This document shows positions 8,066 to 15,352 of a stretch of DNA of 47,949 nt, in pieces. Each line of letters begins with the position of its first letter. Positions within the stretch are counted from its first letter, which is position 1. The notes beneath the pieces are model-generated. The model was not told the DNA's origin. It did not search any database and saw only the letters and a list, made by a program, of their open reading frames with translations. The stretch comes from Clostridium sp. (GTDB lineage: Bacteria; Bacillota; Clostridia; Lachnospirales; Lachnospiraceae): NCBI GenBank assembly GCA_023664385.1, contig JAMPFU010000013.1:1-47949 (forward strand). Reading direction: 5' to 3'. A program made the position numbers and the translations under genes.

Positions 8066-9634
8066 ATGGCTAGTAATCCACATGGAAACAATAACGAAAA
8101 AGAAATGTCCAATTATCTTGATGGCAAGAAAATAAAAGAATTAAATCCAACAATGAAGGAATTTGTTAAATATATATGTTTTACAAAGAACATTTTATTT
8201 GATGATACTACCAGCATAAAAGCTATGTATGAAACAAATCCTAAACTCAAACAGGATATATATCTTACAATTAACGACATTAAAATAGGTGTTAGTTTAA
8301 AAATGGGTTCTGGCAATTCCTGCCATCAAGAAAAAATTGAAGACTTTATTTCTTTCATTCGTATTTCTTGTGATGCTTCAGATGAGATATGTGATTTGTG
8401 GCGATTTTTCATATGGGCTGATGGTACACTTGATGGGAGTGGTTCCACAGATAAAGATTCTTCAGGCAGGATAAAATGCCGTTTCAATGCTAATGAATTC
8501 AAGGAAAAATATCCATCCAAACGCACTGCACTTCAGCAATTTTTAAATAACAATAAAGCTGTCTTAATTGAGCGTGCCTTATTTATAGGCAAGTATAATA
8601 GCGATGTGGATTTTGTTTATCATGGCACCTATAAACAAGGCAGATGGATTTCCAAAAAAGAAGTTATTGATTTTCTAGTAAGACAATCTCCAAAATCAAA
8701 TAGAGCTTGCCTTACAATTGGAAGCCTTACAGTTCAGGCATGGAATGTATCATTAATGGGCAATACGGAACACAAACGGGGAGAAATACAGTTAAAATAC
8801 GGTACCATGAAGGAGGATTTTGATATCCTGATGAAGAACAATGCTGACTCTATCGGAACTTTTCTTGGAAATCTTGAGGAGTTCGACCTAACGCAAACCA
8901 TGAATAAAAATAAGGATAACTCTATGTGGAAGACCTTGTTGCCTGAAGCAAGCAACTATTCCGATTATTATTTAGTGAAAGTTTCATCCAATCAGCCATC
9001 CAAACTCAGTGGTAAAAAGGTTAAACCCAAGAGTGATGCATATGCCATTAAAGCACAACTACCAAAATCTTTTTTATTACAGAAGGAATATGTATTAGAG
9101 GAGTCCGATTTATCTGGATTTGATTTTGAAGCTGTAGCAGATACAGGCATTTCTATTAAAATGAAAAACTCTAAAAATTATACTTATCAAAAACTAACTA
9201 GAAATTCATTTTGCAAAGCTTTTTCAGAGCTTGAAGATGTTGAGTTTTGGTTGACATCTCTGCTTATTTACAGCGCAGATAAAGAACGCCATAAAAATGA
9301 ACGAATCATTACTGATCTTGGCAACACATTAGATTCATTCCTTGACAAAGTTCATACAAATATGGGAATTGCAATTGATACTACCGATTGCAGCTCTTTT
9401 TGGGATACTGTTAGAAAAACAGCTCAAAATAAAATTAAAAATTATATTGAAAATAACAATGAACTTTCGGATAACATTTTTACTGGTAAGCATTGGTTTG
9501 AAGCCCCATATCATGCAACATTCTTATATGAAGGCGGTCAATTAAAAAAGAACATCGTTACATCTTTCTCAATCACAACAGGTTCTGGAAGAAGCCATGG
9601 AAACTACACAATAGAAATTACACCTGCAAAATAA
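8066..9634 (+). CDS. Putative restriction endonuclease subunit with a C-terminal extension (long paralogue)
   Basis: A 522-residue protein. Residues 1-260 parallel the preceding gene: N-terminal G-N-N-N-E-K-E-M-S-N-Y-L, nuclease-like L-K-Q-D-I (D64) followed by V-S-L-K-M-G-S-G-N-S-C-H-Q-E (S77-x-K79), then A-D-G-T-L-D-G-S-G, Y-H-G-T-Y-K and Q-A-W-N. Residues about 265-522 have no counterpart in the partner and no motif I recognise. They contain many Lys and aromatic residues and end in T-G-S-G-R-S-H-G-N-Y-T-I-E-I. The extension could carry target recognition or a second catalytic unit. AGGAGG lies before the ATG. A strong hairpin closes the operon at 9641-9663. Assignment as a restriction subunit rests on paralogy, motif and the adjacent methyltransferases. 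Confidence 0.68.
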   Translation: MASNPHGNNNEKEMSNYLDGKKIKELNPTMKEFVKYICFTKNILFDDTTSIKAMYETNPKLKQDIYLTINDIKIGVSLKMGSGNSCHQEKIEDFISFIRISCDASDEICDLWRFFIWADGTLDGSGSTDKDSSGRIKCRFNANEFKEKYPSKRTALQQFLNNNKAVLIERALFIGKYNSDVDFVYHGTYKQGRWISKKEVIDFLVRQSPKSNRACLTIGSLTVQAWNVSLMGNTEHKRGEIQLKYGTMKEDFDILMKNNADSIGTFLGNLEEFDLTQTMNKNKDNSMWKTLLPEASNYSDYYLVKVSSNQPSKLSGKKVKPKSDAYAIKAQLPKSFLLQKEYVLEESDLSGFDFEAVADTGISIKMKNSKNYTYQKLTRNSFCKAFSELEDVEFWLTSLLIYSADKERHKNERIITDLGNTLDSFLDKVHTNMGIAIDTTDCSSFWDTVRKTAQNKIKNYIENNNELSDNIFTGKHWFEAPYHATFLYEGGQLKKNIVTSFSITTGSGRSHGNYTIEITPAK

Positions 9635-9640
9635 AACAAG

Positions 9641-9668
9641 GGAGGTCGACAAAAACGACCTCCGTTTC
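9641..9668 (+). terminator. Terminator between the nuclease and methyltransferase operons
   Basis: GGAGGTCG (9641-9648), a seven-base A-rich loop, CGACCTCC (9656-9663), then GTTTCTTT. The opposite strand also has a T-rich tail (CTTGTTTT) after the stem, so it can serve the convergent methyltransferase operon too. Confidence 0.85.
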
Positions 9669-9669
9669 T

Positions 9670-10638
9670 TTATATTATAGTTTTGAGAATCTTAACTAAT
9701 TCTTCCGAAATATCTCTTACAATCGGAACAACAACACTATTTCCTATTTGCTTATAACTTTGATGGGCGTTTTCTTTAATTTTATAAGAATCAGGATATC
9801 CCATAATGCGCAAGCACTCTCTTTCTGTAAGCTTTCGATTTGCACTTACAACTATAGGCACATTATTTCCACCAGTTCCCATTTTTGCTGTCAAGCATGA
9901 TGATATTCCATCACATCTAAAATTACATCTTGATTTCCTAACCTCATTTGCAATAAGAACATGATTTTTATTATATCTTGCACTACTCTTAAATTCAGAC
10001 AGATGTGTTACAATATTCTTCCTGCAAGTCTCTGTAATATCATATTCTGATGAAACTTTAACATCAATTAAAGAATCAATGGTATACTTCAGTTCTTTGT
10101 TTTTCGGGAATGGGAAATCATAATCTTCTGCCATCTCAGGGAAACGATATTTATCAAATCCCACACAATACCAACGTGCCCTATTTTGTGGATACCCAAC
10201 ATCCTTTGCATTAATTACTTTAAAAATGGGAATGTACTCAATTTCTTTAAGACAGCTAATAATAGTATCAATTGTCTTACCGCCGTCATGATTGCACAAT
10301 CCCGCTACATTTTCTAAAAAGAAAGCTGCAGGTCTTTTTTCTTTTAATATACGAAGAACATCAAAGAATAATGTTCCTCTTGTATCTTCAAACCCTAATC
10401 TTTTTCCACCAATGCTAAAAGGCTGACACGGAAAGCCTGCACAGAGAATATCGTGTTCTGGAATATCCTTCTCGTCAATAACCGTTATATCTCCCGTCGG
10501 ATACTCACCAAAATTTTCTTTATACGTCTCTCTCGCATATTTATCAATGTCACTTGAAAATACACACTCACATCCCCATGATTCTAACGCTACTCTAAAT
10601 CCACCAAGACCACAGAATAAATCTATAAACTTAATCAT
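9670..10638 (-). CDS. C5-cytosine DNA methyltransferase (second of the pair)
   Basis: The 322-residue product has all main motifs of the Dcm family in order: motif I F-C-G-L-G-G-F (8-14), motif IV A-G-F-P-C-Q-P-F-S with catalytic C71, motif VI E-N-V (109-111), motif VIII Q-N-R-A-R (151-155), a variable target-recognition region of about 110 residues, and the closing R-E-C-x-R-I-M-G-Y-P and Q-I-G-N-S-V. It transfers a methyl group from SAM to cytosine C5 and protects the host from the nearby nuclease. Its start overlaps the end of the preceding methyltransferase by eight bases, showing tight coupling. A pair of distinct m5C enzymes is typical of systems with an asymmetric recognition sequence. 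Confidence 0.95.
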   Translation of the reverse strand: MIKFIDLFCGLGGFRVALESWGCECVFSSDIDKYARETYKENFGEYPTGDITVIDEKDIPEHDILCAGFPCQPFSIGGKRLGFEDTRGTLFFDVLRILKEKRPAAFFLENVAGLCNHDGGKTIDTIISCLKEIEYIPIFKVINAKDVGYPQNRARWYCVGFDKYRFPEMAEDYDFPFPKNKELKYTIDSLIDVKVSSEYDITETCRKNIVTHLSEFKSSARYNKNHVLIANEVRKSRCNFRCDGISSCLTAKMGTGGNNVPIVVSANRKLTERECLRIMGYPDSYKIKENAHQSYKQIGNSVVVPIVRDISEELVKILKTII

Positions 10639-11716
10639 TCGCCATATACTCCTTATTTAAGAATTGTAATATGCCAGTAATTACAGGTGGGCTTACTGCA
10701 TTTCCTGATTGTTTGTACATCTGAGTTGCACTCATTTCGGCAGCTTTTATTCTATCAACGAAAGCTTTGTCAAATCCCTGAATGTAAAAATTCTCTACAG
10801 GGGTTATTTTTCTAATTCTCAAATTTCCATTGACTCTAATTAATATTTTGGTCGAATCCGATCTCGCAAGAACAGTTGGCGATATTCCCTTTATGGAATA
10901 CACTCTTCTTTGCCTTTCTAAATCATTATGTACGTCTCTTGGCAAATCAAGCAGCTTAATAATTCTAATTTCATTTTGATTTAATTCATCTTCTTCATAT
11001 TCATTGAGAAACTGTCTAATACTTTCTGTATCAAAAAAGAAGGCATCCTCCACATCGTCTTCCAATATATCTTCAATAAATTTCTGCTTGTTGTCAAAAG
11101 TTACCTTATCAAAAAAATTAAAGCCACGAAAATCGGATTCATTCAATTCCTGCTTGAGCATATTGGCCTTTGCATTTCTTGTATCTGTAATAAATTTTTC
11201 ATGTATGCCACCAAAAATCCCACATATATATGTTCTGTCTCTATTTTGTGGAACACCGGCTTCACACGAATTAATTACAGTAAAATCTACCGTGTAGCCA
11301 ATTTCATTTAATGTTTCCAAAATCTTTCTTATGGTATTGCTGCCATCATGGCTGATTAAATTCTTTACATTCTCCAGCAAAATATACTTCGGCTTCTTCT
11401 CTGCAAGAATTCTAGCAACATCAAAGAATAGAGTTCCTCTAATATCGTCAAACCCTTTTCTCCGTCCGGCAATGCTAAATGATTGACATGGAAAACCAGC
11501 TAACAATAAATCGTGATCTGGTACATCTTTTTCATTGACAGCCTTAATATCTCCATGCAAATGTTTATCACTGAAATTTGCAATGTATGACTTCTGCGCA
11601 AATCCATCAATCTCCGAAGAAAAAACAATCTCTGATGGTATTTTTGCCTTTTTAAGTCCTTCTTCAAATCCCCCTATTCCGGAAAATAATGAAACAACTT
11701 TTATTTGCTTATTCAT
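10631..11716 (-). CDS. C5-cytosine DNA methyltransferase (first of the pair)
   Basis: The 361-residue product shows F-S-G-I-G-G-F (11-17), A-G-F-P-C-Q-S-F-S with catalytic C77, E-N-V (115-117), Q-N-R-D-R (157-161), and the C-terminal G-N-L-R-I-R-K-I-T-P-V-E and Q-S-G-N-A-V. The target-recognition region is longer than in its neighbour and contains a very acidic insert (E-D-D-V-E-D-A, E-E-D-E-L) near residues 215-255, so the two enzymes probably read different sequences. It lies 21 bases after the small AbrB-like gene and is transcribed with it from the promoter at 11954-11982. Confidence 0.95.
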   Translation of the reverse strand: MNKQIKVVSLFSGIGGFEEGLKKAKIPSEIVFSSEIDGFAQKSYIANFSDKHLHGDIKAVNEKDVPDHDLLLAGFPCQSFSIAGRRKGFDDIRGTLFFDVARILAEKKPKYILLENVKNLISHDGSNTIRKILETLNEIGYTVDFTVINSCEAGVPQNRDRTYICGIFGGIHEKFITDTRNAKANMLKQELNESDFRGFNFFDKVTFDNKQKFIEDILEDDVEDAFFFDTESIRQFLNEYEEDELNQNEIRIIKLLDLPRDVHNDLERQRRVYSIKGISPTVLARSDSTKILIRVNGNLRIRKITPVENFYIQGFDKAFVDRIKAAEMSATQMYKQSGNAVSPPVITGILQFLNKEYMAND

Positions 11717-11737
11717 GAATAATCCTTCCTTTGCATA

Positions 11738-11923
11738 CTATTTTTCTTTTTTATCCTCTGAAACTCGGAGAATCAATTGCGAGTTGATTTTATCGTAATA
11801 TACCTTAAAGTGACTTTTTCCTTTTTCAACATTTAAGTTTTCCAATATGCTCTTCGGCATTCTAATCCTCATATCCTGCTGTAACACATATGTATCAAGA
11901 TAGATTAATTCATGATGTTCCAT
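11738..11923 (-). CDS. AbrB/SpoVT-like small DNA-binding protein, likely regulator of the methyltransferase operon
   Basis: A 61-residue protein. The start at ATG 11921-11923 is preferred because GGGGGG lies seven bases upstream and a start further out would lie inside the promoter. The core R-I-R-M-P-K-S-I-L-E-N-L-N-V-E-K-G followed by alternating strands ending Q-L-I-L-R-V matches the swapped-hairpin AbrB fold (a P-K/R-x-x-x-E-x-L-x-x-x-x-G pattern). It is the first gene of the methyltransferase operon and its promoter contains a palindrome placed where a repressor would block RNA polymerase. A role as an autoregulator that times methyltransferase expression is inferred, in analogy with the controller proteins of other restriction-modification systems, which usually have a different fold. 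Confidence 0.75.
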   Translation of the reverse strand: MEHHELIYLDTYVLQQDMRIRMPKSILENLNVEKGKSHFKVYYDKINSQLILRVSEDKKEK

Positions 11924-11953
11924 AATAATACCCCCCAGGCTATTTATAGACCA

Positions 11954-11982
11954 ATTATAGACTATTTTTAGTCTAAAGTCAA
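11954..11982 (-). promoter_or_regulatory. Sigma-A promoter of the methyltransferase operon with a palindromic operator
   Basis: On the minus strand TTGACT (11977-11982), a 17-base spacer and TATAAT (11954-11959). The palindrome TAGACTA-N4-TAGTCTA (11958-11975) fills the spacer and runs into the -10. A further TAGAC copy lies at 11947-11951, downstream of the -10. Confidence 0.85.
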
Positions 11983-12001
11983 TCTGCAAAATATAAAAAA
12001 T

Positions 12002-12298
12002 TTACTTATTTTCACTCAATATTTTGTCAACCTGACTTACATCAATACTTCCGTCTGCCAAACTATCCAATAATGTAGCTATATAACCGTGGAAAACACA
12101 AAAATCCGAGAACTTGAATTTTTGTCCAAATCCTCGGAAAAGCCTTATTTAATGCAAAATCCTATCGCATATATTCGTTCAATTATTGAGTGTCCAAATT
12201 CTGAATTATGTACCACGCTTGGATTTTACACGATAACCCACGGAGATAATAACATCCAAATTATAATAATCAACCTGATATGTTTTACCATCTGACAC
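12002..12298 (-). pseudogene. RhuM-family relic and decayed sequence at the edge of the restriction island
   Basis: At 12206-12298 a 30-codon frame reads D-G-K-T-Y-Q-V-D-Y-Y-N-L-D-V-I-I-S-V-G-Y-R and then R-V-K-S-K-R-G-T before a stop. This is the conserved centre of RhuM-family proteins, which are normally over 300 residues. Nothing of the remainder is recognisable. The relic's 5' edge abuts a 16-bp hairpin exactly at 12299. At 12002-12083 another frame ends in A-D-G-S-I-D-V-S-Q-V-D-K-I-L and may be the tail of a different lost gene. The stretch 11983-12298 has no intact gene. Confidence 0.65.
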
Positions 12299-12340
12299 GG
12301 GGCTGTCGCACTAAGTGATTAGTGCGACAGCCCCTTTTAT
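12299..12340 (+). repeat. GGGGCTGTCGCA-family hairpin, copy 1
   Basis: A perfect 16-bp stem: arms 12299-12314 and 12319-12334 with a four-base loop, followed on the plus strand by TTTTATT. It can terminate plus-strand transcription. It separates the RhuM relic from the decayed tail of the rRNA methyltransferase gene. Confidence 0.8.
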
Positions 12341-12636
12341 TCTTTAATTACTATGTGTTCTATTTTCCACCAAATCATCTTAAAATACTCCAACGCCTTC
12401 CTAATAGCCACTTCTTTCTCTGGTTGGCATTTCGGCTGTCTAGAATTTTCCGACTTTGGCAGATCATAATTCGCCCTCTCAATAATACCACATTTCTGTT
12501 TTATCTATGCGATATACAGATTGCCGACTTTCAATCCTGTAGCTCCAATATGTGCTCCTTAATCTCCCCATAAGTAACTTTACCCCTCTGCCACTGTTAA
12601 ATCCATCTCACTCATCGAGAGTTCCACTTCTATATT
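12337..12636 (-). pseudogene. Decayed C-terminal extension of the adjacent RlmD-type gene
   Basis: After the TAG that ends the methyltransferase, translation in shifting frames still gives a coherent tail: S-E-M-D-L-T-V-A-E-G, then K-V-T-Y-G-E-I-K-E-H-I-L-E, then G-L-K-V-G-N-L-Y-I-A, then I-K-Q-K-C-G, then N-Y-D-L-P-K-S-E-N and C-Q-P-E-K-E-V-A-I-R-K-A-L-E-Y-F. Lesions are the TAG at 12637-12639 (CAG expected), one extra base near 12582, a frame change near 12540 and a second TAG at 12505-12507 (again CAG expected). From memory, many Clostridia carry this kind of tail on RlmD-annotated proteins. The core enzyme should remain functional without it. Confidence 0.65.
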
Positions 12637-14238
12637 CTATTTTGTATGAAGTTTGGAAAGCAGCACGATACTTTCAACATGCCCCGTTCCCGGGAACTCG
12701 TCCACGGCACATGCCCTTTTCACCTCGTACCCTCTGTTTGTTATTATCTCCAAGTCCCTTGCCAGCGAGGTTGGCTTACAACTGATATACACCATTTCTT
12801 CCACATTAAATGCCAGAATTTTCTCCAAAGCCTTAGGGTTTATGCCGTCTCTCGGCGGGTCGAGTATGATAACGTCAGGCTTGTCCTCCACCAAATCAAT
12901 TGCTTTCAACACGTCTCCTGCAATAAATTCACAGTTGTTAAGATTATTGAGCTTCGCATTTTCCTTTGCTGCCTCAACTGCCTCCTCCACAAGCTCAATT
13001 CCAATAACCTTTTTTGCAACAGGTGCCAGCATCTGTGCAATTGTTCCCGTACCACTGTATAAGTCAAAAATGACTTTACCCTTCGCACCACTGATAACAG
13101 CATTCTCATTTAATCCGTTACCCATAACCGTTCCCGACATAATGTACTCTCTTGCCTTTGCGTAAAGCACCTCGCAGCCCTTTGTGTTTGTCTGAAAAAA
13201 TGAAAAGGGCGAAATCTTAAATTTAAGTCCTAAAATTTCCTCGGTAATGTAATCCTTCCCGAAAGGAACCTGCATATTGTCACAGGCAACCACATCTCCC
13301 AGCGAATCATTTTCAGTATATAAAATGCCTGCCATACTGCCGTCAAAGCCTATACTGTCTGCCAACAAAACAAGTCCATCCACAAACTCACGCAAAATGC
13401 TCTCCTTATTAAATCCATACTTATCCCATTGCGTTGAGGTAACAAGATTTACAAGAAATTCCTTTGTTGCGAAAGACTGTCTCACAACGAGGTTGCGCAG
13501 GATTCCCTCGTGTCGCATTTTATGATAATAAGGCACACCCTTATCCTTAAAATAATTTAATGCGTAATCAAGTATGGCACTCCATTCCTTACCGACAATG
13601 CGACAGCCGCATACATTTAATATATCATAAAATCCACCTCTTTTATGAAGTCCTAAAGCAAGTGGTCCATCTTTATATTCATCGCCAAATGTAAATTCCA
13701 TTTTATTTCTATATTCGTATCGCAAGGGCGAGGCAACGATTCCTTCCCAAATATGCTGTGCAACAATATTTCCATTATGTTTTTTCCCTTCGTCAGAACA
13801 AATTTGCTCCGACCCTACAGTCCCGCTACCAACAGGTTCTGTAAAAACGCAGTTTTCTATTAAAGAACTAAACGTATTCAAGGCTTTCGTTTGTCCATCA
13901 TCAACATCACCCTCACCGATATATTTTCCTATCAATTGCCTTACAATCTGTTCCTTTAGCTTTAGCTGATTTTCATAAGACATGGTTTGATACGAGCAGC
14001 CTCCACACAATTCAAAATGAGGACAGCTTGGCACAGCGTCCTCCAAAGGCGATTTTTCAAGCACCTCAAGAAGCTTTCCCTCTCCTGTCCCGCTTTTCTT
14101 TTTCGTAAGCATAAAGCGCACCTTTTGTCCTAAAAGTGCGCCCTTTATAATCACTTTCCTGTCCTCATACATAAGACTTGCCTTGTTAGGAAAATCATAT
14201 TTTGTTATTACACCCTCGTATATTTCGCCCTTTTTCAA
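12637..14238 (-). CDS. rlmD: 23S rRNA (uracil-C5)-methyltransferase, RlmD/RumA family
   Basis: A 533-residue class I SAM methyltransferase. An N-terminal TRAM domain (about 1-60) is followed by the iron-sulfur cluster motif C-P-H-F-E-L-C-G-G-C-S-Y-Q, then the SAM-binding motif D-L-Y-S-G-T-G-T-I, L-D-P-P-R-D-G, and the catalytic Y-I-S-C-K-P. It makes 5-methyluridine in large-subunit rRNA, with the exact position uncertain for Firmicutes homologues. An insert of about 40 residues after the cluster (around 105-150) is unusual. The start is TTG at 14236-14238, nine bases after GGAGG; no in-frame ATG is better placed. The 3' end is a premature stop ahead of a recognisable decayed tail. Confidence 0.93.
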   Translation of the reverse strand: MKKGEIYEGVITKYDFPNKASLMYEDRKVIIKGALLGQKVRFMLTKKKSGTGEGKLLEVLEKSPLEDAVPSCPHFELCGGCSYQTMSYENQLKLKEQIVRQLIGKYIGEGDVDDGQTKALNTFSSLIENCVFTEPVGSGTVGSEQICSDEGKKHNGNIVAQHIWEGIVASPLRYEYRNKMEFTFGDEYKDGPLALGLHKRGGFYDILNVCGCRIVGKEWSAILDYALNYFKDKGVPYYHKMRHEGILRNLVVRQSFATKEFLVNLVTSTQWDKYGFNKESILREFVDGLVLLADSIGFDGSMAGILYTENDSLGDVVACDNMQVPFGKDYITEEILGLKFKISPFSFFQTNTKGCEVLYAKAREYIMSGTVMGNGLNENAVISGAKGKVIFDLYSGTGTIAQMLAPVAKKVIGIELVEEAVEAAKENAKLNNLNNCEFIAGDVLKAIDLVEDKPDVIILDPPRDGINPKALEKILAFNVEEMVYISCKPTSLARDLEIITNRGYEVKRACAVDEFPGTGHVESIVLLSKLHTK

Positions 14239-14328
14239 ATCAAAGCGTCCTCCATTTTCTATATATGTTTTCTGAGATGAGCAAAAACTAGTACATCCAA
14301 AAACTAATTGTGCAATATAAACAACGTT

Positions 14329-14433
14329 ACAGGCAGAGATCTCATATCAAGAATATTTACATCACAGGCAGAGCTTTCACATCAAGAATACTTACATCAC
14401 AAGCAGAGCTTTCACATCAAAAATATTTACATC
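14329..14433. repeat. Three tandem copies of a 35-bp repeat
   Basis: Units at 14329-14363, 14364-14398 and 14399-14433 begin ACA(G/A)GCAGAG and end TTACATC, with a few substitutions. They are contiguous, without spacers. They lie upstream of the rRNA methyltransferase gene in a stretch (14239-14848) that has no credible gene. Confidence 0.9.
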
Positions 14434-14529
14434 ATTATAACAAAAATACGCTTTCGCTCGTCTTATGTCCTGAGGTACGCCCTAACAACAATAATGTAAT
14501 ATATCTTAAGACGCCTACATGGTAGGCAA

Positions 14530-14678
14530 ATTCTTAGGTACATATCACCTGTTATATCACCAAATAGAAGCTCCTGCCTATACAGCAAGCCAATTCTTAG
14601 GTACACATCACCTGTTGTTATATCATCAAATAGAAGCTCCTAGCTGCATAGCAGTCAGCCTCTTAGGTACGAATCACC
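14530..14678. repeat. Second tandem repeat, units of about 63-68 bp
   Basis: Two full units (about 14530-14592 and 14593-14660) and a third partial unit (14661-14678) share TCTTAGGTAC, ATCACCTGTT, and CAAATAGAAGCTCCT. The second unit carries a small insertion. It is unrelated in sequence to the 35-bp array about 100 bases away. From 14679 to 14848 I see nothing else. Confidence 0.85.
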
Positions 14679-14848
14679 TCAACACGATACTTCAAACATT
14701 TTTTTATATAAAATGTTCTCAATGCGACAGCTTATTGATTGTATGCCAAGCCTTACATGAAATTTTTATATTATGAAATACTCCTAGTGCTCCTCTTTTC
14801 CTGCCAATGGCATAACCCCCAAATCAGCCTATCACTCCACTCGCCCAA

Positions 14849-15331
14849 TCATATATGATCAAACGTATATGTCACCTCATCATAATCATCTATTTCCATA
14901 ATAACAAATGTTTTCTCATGCCCTTCCTGTCTCGGATAAGTCAGACTTCCCGGATTCAGTATCGTCACGTCGCCCTCGTCGTCAAGAAACGGCACATGCG
15001 TATGCCCATACATTGCGATATCACATTCATTTTCAAGGGCATGATATCTTATGGTATCAGGTCCAAAATGAACCGCCTGCCGATGTCCGTGAACGGCATA
15101 AATTCTATGTTCCCCAATCTGAATAATAATTCTGTCCTTAAGCGGCAACCCATAATCATTATTTCCAGCCACCATATATGTAGGCACACCTGACATATGC
15201 TCCACCTCCAGATAATCCCATCCGATATCACCAAGATGTATCATCATGTCTATGTTCCCTGCCTTCTTTATCGCCTTTTGCACATTTTCATTCCGCCCAT
15301 GCGAATCGCTGACAATCAGAATTCTTCTCAT
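14849..15331 (-). CDS. YfcE-family metallophosphoesterase
   Basis: A 160-residue cytoplasmic phosphodiesterase of the calcineurin-like fold. All metal-binding blocks are present: S-D-S-H-G near the N-terminus, H-L-G-D, A-G-N-N-D, H-G-H and Y-G-H-T-H. It is the usual size for YfcE, which hydrolyses phosphodiester model substrates but whose natural substrate is unclear. It is the last gene of the run RlmL-protease-RdgB-YfcE and starts 21 bases after RdgB. The RdgB-YfcE pairing is common in Clostridia, which supports co-transcription but not a shared pathway. Confidence 0.93.
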   Translation of the reverse strand: MRRILIVSDSHGRNENVQKAIKKAGNIDMMIHLGDIGWDYLEVEHMSGVPTYMVAGNNDYGLPLKDRIIIQIGEHRIYAVHGHRQAVHFGPDTIRYHALENECDIAMYGHTHVPFLDDEGDVTILNPGSLTYPRQEGHEKTFVIMEIDDYDEVTYTFDHI

Positions 15332-15352
15332 AATTCCTCCAAAAAATTAATG

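Noticed and set aside
12089-12295. Plus-strand frame of 68 codons across the RhuM relic
   Set aside because: The RhuM match is on the minus strand and this frame has no ribosome site; its plausible-looking residues seem accidental.
14329-14433. The 35-bp repeats as a CRISPR array
   Set aside because: The units are directly adjacent with no spacers, there are only three, and no cas gene is in the window.
14519-14776. Plus-strand frame of 85 codons with repeated F-L-G-T-x-H-L peptides
   Set aside because: It is only the translation of the tandem DNA repeat; there is no ribosome site and the end of the frame is not protein-like.
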